From Pseudomonadota bacterium (GTDB lineage: Bacteria; Pseudomonadota; Gammaproteobacteria; UBA5335), in assembly GCA_002862435.1 (NCBI GenBank), contig PKDC01000018.1, positions 1-35,910 on the forward strand: a stretch of DNA of 35,910 bases. Reading direction: 5' to 3'. Made by a program: the position numbers and the translations under genes. The stretch's first letter is position 1; every line of letters starts with the position of its first letter. Positions 1-6,722 of this stretch are shown here, one piece after another. The notes below the pieces were generated by a model that worked only from the letters and a program-made list of their open reading frames with translations, had not been told where the DNA came from and made no database searches.

Positions 1-56
1 GGACTGGGCCGATAGGCGGCCCCGACCAAACGGCCCCTGCGCGGGTCGATCTTCAC
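1..56 (-). CDS. ampD: Probable 1,6-anhydro-N-acetylmuramyl-L-alanine amidase AmpD, 5' end only
   Basis: A reading frame enters from a GTG at 56-54 and leaves the window after 18 codons plus two bases, giving MKIDPRRGRLVGAAYRPSP. The pattern of an acidic residue, a glycine, a second glycine and a closing P-S-P matches the usual N-terminus of the cytoplasmic amidase AmpD, which cleaves the peptide from anhydro-muropeptides during cell-wall recycling. The GTG overlaps the TGA of mltF (GTGA), so the two would be translationally coupled, and both act on peptidoglycan turnover. The zinc ligands and catalytic region lie outside the window, so the call rests on the first 19 residues and the context. 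Confidence 0.6.
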   Translation of the reverse strand, partial: MKIDPRRGRLVGAAYRPS

Positions 57-1468
57 GGATAGGCGACGCGCCGTTCGCCGTCAGCGAGGAAATAATCGCT
101 TTGGACATGGCCGCTCTGCTCGGCGGAGGCCAGATCCAGAATGGCGTGGAGGTCCCGCACACGCTCAACATAGCGTACCGGCTGACTGCCCTGGACATAG
201 CCATGGCTGCTGAAACGCGCGTAGGCCCGCTGCGACAGTTTCGGAAAAGCCTCCTTCACACCGCTCCAGCGGTTTGGATCGAGATGGAGGCGCAGCGCCA
301 GTTTACGGGCATCCTCGAGATGACCGGGGCCCACGTTGTAGGCCGCCAGGGCCATCCAGGTACGATCGGGTTCAGGAATCTCGGCTGGCAAGGCGTCACG
401 CAGCTCGGAGAGGTAACGTGCCGCACCCTCGATGCTTTGCCCCGGATCCAGCCGGTTCACGCCCATCGAACGGGCGGTGGACGAGGTCAGCATCATCAGT
501 CCGCGCACACCGGTGGGACTCACGGCCGATGGGTCCCAACTGGATTCGTGATAGGCCACGGCGGCCAGCAGGGTCCAGGGCAGGTCAAAACGCGCCTCGG
601 CGCGGCGGAAATGATTGCGGTAGCGCGGCAGCCGGCTGAAGATGCGTCCGCGATAGGTGGTCATGTCGAGGTAGTCGAATGCATCCAGGTGACCAAAATA
701 GCGATCTTCCTGGACCGCGAGTAAGCCTTGGTCGCGATAGTCCTGCATCCAGAGTTCCAACGCCGCTTCAAGCCGGCTGGCCGACTGGGGCAATACCCAG
801 GCGAGTTCCTCGCGGCTGGACAGATCGAAGGCCACTTCCAGTTCCGGCATGAAACGCCGATGGACGGCGACTTCGGGAGAATCCACGACCGTGCAGTCGA
901 TTTCGCGGCGCCAGACCTGTTCCAGCAATTGCTCCGCACTCGCTGCCTCGGCTGTTTCCCAGCGCAAGCCCGGGACATCGGCAACCACTTGCTGGAGCCG
1001 CTCTTCGTGACTGGTACCCGCTCCCACCCGCAACCGCAGCCCCGCCAGCTGCTGGGTGTCCCGCGGCTGAGGGCCATCCCGATGACAGACGACCTGCTGC
1101 TCGATGTGGCGATAGACAGGTCCGAAGCGAAAACGGGATTCACGCGTCGGGGTGCGGCTGACGCCCGCCGCCGCCAGATCGGCCTGGCCCTGTTCCAGCC
1201 AGTGCAGGGCCTCGGACACGCTGCTGGCGACCAGGTAACGGGTGCGCACCCCGAGATGCCGTGCGAAATCCTCCGCCATGTCGAACTCCGGCCCCTGCGG
1301 GCCGTAGCCATCCTGGTAGAAGGTCGTGGGCGCGGCCCGGGTCACCACGATGAGCTCACCCCGTTGCTGAATCGCGTCGAGATCCCGAGAATTCGATGGG
1401 GCGTTGCGCTCGCATCCGGCCACACCCAACGCCATTCCCAGCGTGGTGGCCCAGATCCAGTGCCGCAT
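53..1468 (-). CDS. mltF: Membrane-bound lytic murein transglycosylase F (lipoprotein)
   Basis: 471 residues, close to the usual length of MltF. The N-terminus has a lipoprotein signal ending V-A-G-C at Cys19, which points to an outer-membrane anchor. Residues from about 30 to 265 form a periplasmic solute-binding (SBP_bac_3) domain beginning near GELIVVTRAAPTTFYQDG. The C-terminal part is a family 1 SLT lysozyme-like domain with the catalytic Glu308 in the A-Y-H-E-S-S-W motif, followed by G-V-R-G-L-M-M-L-T. It cleaves the MurNAc-GlcNAc bond to leave 1,6-anhydro-muropeptides. The same frame stays open well upstream over argE, but the ATG at 1468 is chosen because it gives the signal peptide directly. 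The gene is divergent from argE and overlaps the putative ampD start. Confidence 0.92.
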   Translation of the reverse strand: MRHWIWATTLGMALGVAGCERNAPSNSRDLDAIQQRGELIVVTRAAPTTFYQDGYGPQGPEFDMAEDFARHLGVRTRYLVASSVSEALHWLEQGQADLAAAGVSRTPTRESRFRFGPVYRHIEQQVVCHRDGPQPRDTQQLAGLRLRVGAGTSHEERLQQVVADVPGLRWETAEAASAEQLLEQVWRREIDCTVVDSPEVAVHRRFMPELEVAFDLSSREELAWVLPQSASRLEAALELWMQDYRDQGLLAVQEDRYFGHLDAFDYLDMTTYRGRIFSRLPRYRNHFRRAEARFDLPWTLLAAVAYHESSWDPSAVSPTGVRGLMMLTSSTARSMGVNRLDPGQSIEGAARYLSELRDALPAEIPEPDRTWMALAAYNVGPGHLEDARKLALRLHLDPNRWSGVKEAFPKLSQRAYARFSSHGYVQGSQPVRYVERVRDLHAILDLASAEQSGHVQSDYFLADGERRVAYP

Positions 1469-1557
1469 TGTGCGGTGGCGTTTTCCGGAACGGCCCCCAG
1501 GCCTTTTCCGGTTTGCGCGCGCCGTTTTTAATATTGTCAATGCTTTACCAAATTCGC

Positions 1558-1598
1558 TTGCCCAATTGGCAACTGGGCGCAACAGTAAGCAATATTGC
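1558..1598. promoter_or_regulatory. Dyad-rich divergent control region between mltF and argE
   Basis: The 180-base gap between the divergent starts is locally AT-rich and holds an inverted repeat TTGCC-CAATT-GGCAA at 1558-1572 and a perfect 10-base palindrome GCAATATTGC at 1589-1598. AATATTG also occurs at 1530-1536. These could be operator sites for one or both genes. They do not resemble the E. coli ArgR box closely, and no factor can be named. Confidence 0.25.
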
Positions 1599-1648
1599 CT
1601 TGCAAGTTCAAGTTTTGCCCTTGTCTCGACGACCCTGTTGGCACCACA

Positions 1649-2824
1649 ATGAACGTCATGAACACCTCTTTTCCGCCGGTTCTGGACCTCATTTCCCAAC
1701 TCGTCGCCACCCCCTCGGTGAGCAGCGCCCAGGCCGAATGGGACATGGGAAACCGCGCCACCATCGACCTGATTTCCCAATGGTGCCAAGAGCTTGGATT
1801 CACCGTGGAGATCCTGCCGCTGCCCGGCGCGCCGCACAAAGCCAACCTGGTGGCCACCTTGGGGAAGGGCCCCGGCGCGCTGGTGCTGGCCGGCCATACC
1901 GACACGGTCCCCTTCGACCGGCAGGGCTGGAAAAGTGACCCGCTCAAAGCCGATGTTCGTGAAGACCGGCTGTACGGATTGGGTACCAGCGACATGAAGG
2001 GATTTTTTGCCATCGCGCTCGCCACCGTCGCCGCGCTGGGTCGCCGCGATCTTCACCAGCCCCTTGTTCTTGTGGCAACTGCGGATGAAGAAACCAGCAT
2101 GGCGGGCGCCCGCGCCCTGGCCGACGGCCAGGCCTTCCAGGGGCGCTACGCGGTCCTGGGCGAACCCACGGCGATGCGTCCAGCGCATCTTCACAAAGGC
2201 GTGATGATGGAACGCATCCGCCTGTTGGGCCGCTCGGGCCATTCCAGCGATCCGTCGCTGGGACGCAACGCCCTGGACGGCATGCATCGGGTCATCGGCG
2301 CCCTGATGGCGGAACGCCAGAGCTGGCTTCAGCGCTACCGCCATCCGGGTTTTGCCATCCCCCATCCCACCCTCAACCTGGGCCACATCCATGGCGGGGA
2401 CAATCCCAACCGCATCTGTGGCGAATGCGAGCTGCATTTCGATGTGCGCCTGCTGCCCGGCATGGATCCGGAAGACATCCGGGCCCAGTTGCACGCCCGG
2501 GCGGAGGCGGCGCTGGCTGATACGGATCTGACCCTGGAATTTCTCCCCCTGTTTGATGGGCTGCCGCCCATGGAAACCCCCGCAACGAGTCCCCTGGTCA
2601 CAGTTGCCGCATCCCTCACCGGCCAGGAGCCGGGCGCGGTGGCCTTCGGCACGGAAGGGCCCTACTATCGGCGCATGGGCATGGACACGGTCATTCTCGG
2701 GCCAGGCAACATCGAACAGGCCCACCAACCCAATGAATATCTGGCACTGGATCGCGTCGCGCCGATGATGAAGATCCTGGAGGCGCTGATCATCCGCTTC
2801 TGCCTGACGCCTGCGACGGCCTGA
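1649..2824 (+). CDS. argE: Acetylornithine deacetylase
   Basis: 391 residues, an M20-family metallohydrolase that releases acetate from N2-acetylornithine to give ornithine in arginine synthesis in the cytoplasm. The di-zinc site is visible: His83 in G-H-T-D-T-V-P-F-D, Asp115 in G-T-S-D-M-K-G, and Glu147-Glu148 (catalytic base and metal ligand) in T-A-D-E-E-T-S-M. The frame opens earlier at 1595, but the ATG at 1649 fits the family N-terminus; a second ATG at 1658 is also possible. argA follows after five bases, so the linear arginine pathway's first enzyme and its deacetylase are co-transcribed. Possession of argE fits the deacetylating rather than the ArgJ transacetylating route, although argJ may lie elsewhere. 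Confidence 0.93.
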   Translation: MNVMNTSFPPVLDLISQLVATPSVSSAQAEWDMGNRATIDLISQWCQELGFTVEILPLPGAPHKANLVATLGKGPGALVLAGHTDTVPFDRQGWKSDPLKADVREDRLYGLGTSDMKGFFAIALATVAALGRRDLHQPLVLVATADEETSMAGARALADGQAFQGRYAVLGEPTAMRPAHLHKGVMMERIRLLGRSGHSSDPSLGRNALDGMHRVIGALMAERQSWLQRYRHPGFAIPHPTLNLGHIHGGDNPNRICGECELHFDVRLLPGMDPEDIRAQLHARAEAALADTDLTLEFLPLFDGLPPMETPATSPLVTVAASLTGQEPGAVAFGTEGPYYRRMGMDTVILGPGNIEQAHQPNEYLALDRVAPMMKILEALIIRFCLTPATA

Positions 2825-2829
2825 GTTCC

Positions 2830-4158
2830 ATGGATCGTTTCGTCAAGTGGTTTCGCAACAGCACGCCCTACATCAACGCCCACCGCGGCAAGACCTTCGT
2901 GGTCTGTTTCGGCGGCGAAGCGGTGATGTCCGCGGATTTCCCCCATCTGGTGCAGGACCTTACCCTGTTGGCCAGCCTCGGCGTGCGGCTGGTGCTGGTC
3001 CATGGAGTGACCCCCCAACTCGCCGAACGACTGGGCAAGGCCAGCCTGGATCTGGCCTACCATGGGGAGATTCCGGTCCTGACCACCGCAGCCCTGCAAT
3101 GCGTCAAGGACGCCGTGGGTACCGCGAGGCTGGACATCGAAGCGGGTTTTTCCTGCGGCCTGCCCCAGACCCCGATGGACGGCGCCGCCCTGCGCCTCCT
3201 CTCGGGTAATTTCCTCATCGCCCGGCCCGTCGGCGTGCGCAGCGGGGTGGACCACCAGCACAGTGGTGAAATCCGTCGCCTGGAAACCCCCGCAATGCGC
3301 CAGGCGCTGCAACAGGGCGCCGTCGTGCTGCTCTCCCCCATGGGCTACTCGACCACAGGCGAAGCCTTTTTCCTGCAAAGCGAGGCGGTGGCCACCCAGG
3401 CCGCGATCCAGCTCGGGGCGGACAAGCTGATCTTCCTCGAAGAAGGGACCAAGGCGATGGCGCCGCGCCGTCCCGGCCAGATGGATCCCGCCCAGGCCGA
3501 AGCCCAACTCGCCGCGACCGATTTTGCGGCCGAGCGCCGGCCCGCCTGGGCAGGCTGCGTCCAGGCCTGCCGCAGCGGGGTCCCGCGCGCCCATCTCATT
3601 CCCCGTCAGCAGGAAGGTGCCCTGCTACTGGAACTGTTCACGCGCGACGGCATCGGCACCCTGATCACGGCAGGTCAATATGACGTGCTGCGCGAGGCCA
3701 CCATCGACGACATCGGCGGCCTGCTGGCCCTGATCGCGCCCCTGGAGGCCCAGGGGATTCTGGTGCACCGTTCGCGCGAGCAACTGGAGCTGGAAATCGG
3801 CAACTTTGTCGTCATGGAGCGGGATCAGGCAATCCTGGCCTGCGCGGCGCTCTATGGTTTCATCGAGGAGGATGTGGGCGAGATCGCCTGCATTGCCGTG
3901 CATCCGGATTATCGCGAGCTGGGCCTGGGTCATGACCTGCTGGCGCATCTGGAGCAGCGTGCCTGGGCACGGGGCCTGCGCCGGCTCTTCGTGCTCACCA
4001 CCCAGACCGCCCATTGGTTCATCGAGCAGGGCTATCGTCCCGGCCGCATCCAGGATCTGCCGGTGGCGCGCCAGGGCCTGTACAACTACAAGCGCAATTC
4101 CAAGGTCTTCATCAAAACCCTCGAAGCGGCGCCCGCGGCCCGCAGCCCCACTGCCTAG
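2830..4158 (+). CDS. argA: N-acetylglutamate synthase (amino-acid kinase fold fused to GNAT)
   Basis: 442 residues, the usual length for bacterial ArgA. Residues 1 to about 285 form the amino-acid-kinase-like domain (F-V-V-C-F-G-G-E-A-V near residue 22, and a G-V-D-H-Q-H-S-G-E-I segment), which in this family binds the feedback inhibitor arginine. Residues from about 295 to 435 are a GNAT acetyltransferase domain with the acetyl-CoA loop region near Y-R-E-L-G-L-G-H-D-L-L. It acetylates glutamate with acetyl-CoA, the first step of arginine synthesis. It begins five bases after argE and is followed by bioA after 15 bases, so all three are probably one transcript. Confidence 0.94.
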   Translation: MDRFVKWFRNSTPYINAHRGKTFVVCFGGEAVMSADFPHLVQDLTLLASLGVRLVLVHGVTPQLAERLGKASLDLAYHGEIPVLTTAALQCVKDAVGTARLDIEAGFSCGLPQTPMDGAALRLLSGNFLIARPVGVRSGVDHQHSGEIRRLETPAMRQALQQGAVVLLSPMGYSTTGEAFFLQSEAVATQAAIQLGADKLIFLEEGTKAMAPRRPGQMDPAQAEAQLAATDFAAERRPAWAGCVQACRSGVPRAHLIPRQQEGALLLELFTRDGIGTLITAGQYDVLREATIDDIGGLLALIAPLEAQGILVHRSREQLELEIGNFVVMERDQAILACAALYGFIEEDVGEIACIAVHPDYRELGLGHDLLAHLEQRAWARGLRRLFVLTTQTAHWFIEQGYRPGRIQDLPVARQGLYNYKRNSKVFIKTLEAAPAARSPTA

Positions 4159-4173
4159 CTGCCGGACAAACCC

Positions 4174-5529
4174 ATGACCGACACCAATGCCGCCTTGCGC
4201 GACCGCGACCTGCAGGTGTTCTGGCATCCCTGCACCCAGATGAAGGACCACGAATGCCTGCCCCTGATTCCCATCCGGCAGGCGCGCGGCGTCTGGCTGG
4301 AGGATTACGACGGCAAGCGCTACCTGGACGCCATCAGCTCCTGGTGGGTGAATCTCTTCGGCCACGGCCATCCCCATATCGACGGCCGCATCCGGGAGCA
4401 GTTGGGGCGCCTCGCCCATGTCATCACCGCCGGTTTCACACACGAGCCCGCCGTGACACTGGCCGAGCGGCTGGTACAACGGGCGCCGCCAGGCCTCGCG
4501 CGCGTGTTCTATGCGGAAAATGGTTCCTCGGCTGTGGAAATCGCCCTCAAGATGAGCTTCCACGCCTGGCGCAACCAGGGCTGCACGCGCAAGCAGCAAT
4601 TCGTTTCGCTCACCAACGCCTACCACGGCGAAACCCTGGGCGCCCTGGCAGTGGGCGGCGTCGCCTTGTATCGGGAGACCTACGGTCCCTTGCTGATGCC
4701 TTGCCTGGAAGCGCCCACCCCCGATTGTTACCTGCGGCCCGAGGGGGTGGATTGGGAAACCCACAGCCGCGAGCTGCTCGCCCCCATGGCCGCTATGCTG
4801 GCTGCGCGCAGCGATGAGATCTGCGCCGTCATCGTCGAGCCCCTGATCCAGTGCGCCGCCGGCATGCGCATGTACCATCCAGTCTATCTGCGTGGGCTGC
4901 GCGACTTGTGCGACCGCTATGGCGTGCACCTCATCGCCGATGAAATCGCCGTGGGCTTTGGTCGCACCGGCACTTTCTTCGCCTGCGAACAGGCCGGGAT
5001 CACGCCCGATTTCCTGTGCGTCGGCAAGGGCCTCACCGGCGGCTACCTGCCCCTTGCCGCCGTGCTGACGCGGGAGGCGATCTACCAGTGTTTCTATGAC
5101 GAGTACGCGACCCTGAAAGCCTTCCTGCACTCCCACAGCTACACCGGCAATGCCCTGGGCTGCGCGGCCGCGCTGGCCACACTGGACCTGTTCGATGCCT
5201 CCCCTGTCCTGGCATCCAATGGGCGCTTGGCCGAGCACCTGGCGCAAGCACTGGCGCCGCTGCGCGATCACCCCCATGTGGGGGAGGTGCGCCAAACAGG
5301 CCTGGTGGCCGCAGTGGAGATGACCCCGAACGGCGATCGCCACAGCGCCTACCCCTGGCAGGAGCGGCGCGGCCTGCGGGTCTATCGCCATGCCCTGGAA
5401 CGGGGTGTACTGCTGCGTCCTCTGGGGAACGTGGTCTATTTCATGCCGCCTTATGTCATCACCACCGATGAGATCGATTTGATCGTGGCGGTGGCGCGGG
5501 AAGGCATTGATCGCGCCACGGCCGATTAG
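4174..5529 (+). CDS. bioA: Adenosylmethionine-8-amino-7-oxononanoate aminotransferase
   Basis: 451 residues, a class III PLP aminotransferase of the biotin pathway that converts 8-amino-7-oxononanoate to 7,8-diaminononanoate with S-adenosylmethionine as amino donor. The family signature S-S-W-W-V-N-L-F-G-H-G-H-P lies near residue 50, the PLP-phosphate region E-N-G-S-S-A-V-E-I-A-L near residue 115, Asp256 in I-A-D-E-I-A-V-G-F-G-R-T-G, and the Schiff-base Lys285 in V-G-K-G-L-T-G-G-Y. No other biotin gene is in the window. It sits between argA and rsmE, with two bases before rsmE, so it is read through as part of a mixed housekeeping operon. Confidence 0.95.
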   Translation: MTDTNAALRDRDLQVFWHPCTQMKDHECLPLIPIRQARGVWLEDYDGKRYLDAISSWWVNLFGHGHPHIDGRIREQLGRLAHVITAGFTHEPAVTLAERLVQRAPPGLARVFYAENGSSAVEIALKMSFHAWRNQGCTRKQQFVSLTNAYHGETLGALAVGGVALYRETYGPLLMPCLEAPTPDCYLRPEGVDWETHSRELLAPMAAMLAARSDEICAVIVEPLIQCAAGMRMYHPVYLRGLRDLCDRYGVHLIADEIAVGFGRTGTFFACEQAGITPDFLCVGKGLTGGYLPLAAVLTREAIYQCFYDEYATLKAFLHSHSYTGNALGCAAALATLDLFDASPVLASNGRLAEHLAQALAPLRDHPHVGEVRQTGLVAAVEMTPNGDRHSAYPWQERRGLRVYRHALERGVLLRPLGNVVYFMPPYVITTDEIDLIVAVAREGIDRATAD

Positions 5530-5531
5530 CC

Positions 5532-6263
5532 ATGCGGATTCCTCGCCTGTGGGTACCGACAGCCCTTGATGCCGGCGCGCTCATCGCGCTTCCCAGCGAA
5601 ACGGTTCATTACCTGCGCAGCGTGCTGCGACTGACAGTGGGCGCCGAGGTGGTCCTGTTCGACGGCGAGGGCCAGGAATGCCCGGGACAGATCGCGAGCC
5701 TGGGGCGCCAGGACGGACAGGTCCGATTGACGGGCGACCCGGTGACGCCGCTCCGGGAATCGCCCCTCGACATCACCCTGCTGCAGGGCATCTCGCGTGG
5801 GGAACGCATGGATTTTGCGCTGCAAAAGGCGGTTGAACTGGGCGTTGCGCGCATTGTGCCGGTGATCTGTGCCCGCACCGGGGTGCATCTGTCCGGCGAG
5901 CGGGCAGCCCGGCGCCAGGCGCATTGGCAGGGCATCGCGGCCCATGCCGCAGCCCAATGTGGCCGCGCCCGATTGCCGACCTTGTCGGCCGTCCTGACGC
6001 TGGCGCAGGCTGTAACGCTTGTCGAGGCCGATCTCCGTCTGATGCTGGAACCCAACGCGGAACAGGGGATTGGTGAATTGACCCCCGTGCCCTCAGTCGC
6101 GCTCCTCATCGGCCCAGAAGGCGGGCTCGATCTCCGCGAGCAAGTCCTCGCCCGCGAACACGGCTTCCAGGCACTCCGGCTCGGTCCCCGCGTCCTGCGC
6201 ACCGAGACCGCCGCCCTCGCCGCCATCACCGTCCTGCAATCCCGCTGGGGCGACCTGACCTGA
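5532..6263 (+). CDS. rsmE: 16S rRNA (uracil1498-N3)-methyltransferase
   Basis: 243 residues, standard for RsmE. This SPOUT-class enzyme methylates U1498 of 16S rRNA with S-adenosylmethionine. The N-terminal PUA-like part includes H-Y-L-R-S-V-L-R-L near residue 28. The knotted SAM-binding C-terminal part shows L-L-I-G-P-E-G-G-L near residue 192 and L-R-L-G-P-R-V-L-R-T-E-T-A near residue 218. The start is two bases after bioA. The last 171 bases overlap the open frame of the convergent chpC-like gene. The family C-terminus is intact here, so rsmE is the well-supported gene of the pair in that overlap. Confidence 0.95.
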   Translation: MRIPRLWVPTALDAGALIALPSETVHYLRSVLRLTVGAEVVLFDGEGQECPGQIASLGRQDGQVRLTGDPVTPLRESPLDITLLQGISRGERMDFALQKAVELGVARIVPVICARTGVHLSGERAARRQAHWQGIAAHAAAQCGRARLPTLSAVLTLAQAVTLVEADLRLMLEPNAEQGIGELTPVPSVALLIGPEGGLDLREQVLAREHGFQALRLGPRVLRTETAALAAITVLQSRWGDLT

Positions 6264-6722
6264 GGTCGCCACCGTAGCGGCCGATTGATCCAGCAGCCGG
6301 GCCAGCCATTCCAGATCCGGAATCAACATCTCGCTGCGGGCGAAATTCACCCGGAACAGCACCGGCGCCTGTCGATCCTTTTCAGTCAAGGGCAAGGGCC
6401 GCGCCTGATCCGGAGTGACTGGAACCATTTGCGGATAGCCCTGGATCAGGATCCCCACATGTGCAACTTGACCCGCATGCGGTAGACGCAACACCGCCAC
6501 CCGCGTTCGCGGACCGGGTCGGGGTGAATCGTCGCCATACAGGGACTCAAAACACAGCACAGGCAAGGTCCCCTCGCGCCAGGCCATGGCGGGCGGCGGA
6601 GAAAGCGCGTCCATTCCTGTGGGGAGCGGAATGATTTCTACCACCGCCCCATAAGGCACCAGCAAGCGCTGGTTGACCAATGGCAGCACCTGGCAATAAA
6701 GCAAGCTGGGCGACACGTCCAT
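6093..6722 (-). CDS. chpC: CheW-like adaptor, ChpC-type
   Basis: 209 residues. Residues 1 to about 150 form a CheW-like domain (L-L-V-P-Y-G-A-V-V-E-I-I near residue 20, then T-R-V-A-V-L-R-L near residue 72, ending L-E-W-L-A-R-L-L-D-Q). Position directly after chpA matches chpC of the Pseudomonas Pil-Chp operon, where it is an accessory linker between receptors and the kinase. Its ATG shares one base with the chpA stop (TAATG), so it is translationally coupled. The last 56 codons run antisense through the 3' end of rsmE and look low in information, rich in glycine and glutamate. The functional protein probably ends in sense with the CheW fold, and the tail may be a read-on after loss of an earlier stop. 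Confidence 0.8.
   Translation of the reverse strand: MDVSPSLLYCQVLPLVNQRLLVPYGAVVEIIPLPTGMDALSPPPAMAWREGTLPVLCFESLYGDDSPRPGPRTRVAVLRLPHAGQVAHVGILIQGYPQMVPVTPDQARPLPLTEKDRQAPVLFRVNFARSEMLIPDLEWLARLLDQSAATVATSGQVAPAGLQDGDGGEGGGLGAQDAGTEPECLEAVFAGEDLLAEIEPAFWADEERD

Noticed and set aside
1469-2728. The mltF frame stays open on the minus strand over argE, suggesting a protein of nearly 900 residues
   Set aside because: The extra part is antisense to a clear argE and has no family sense; the lipoprotein signal at 1468 sets the start.
3625-5391. Long minus-strand open frame of 588 codons antisense to argA and bioA
   Set aside because: Composition is that of a high-GC shadow frame and it has no recognisable motifs, while both plus-strand genes are conserved.
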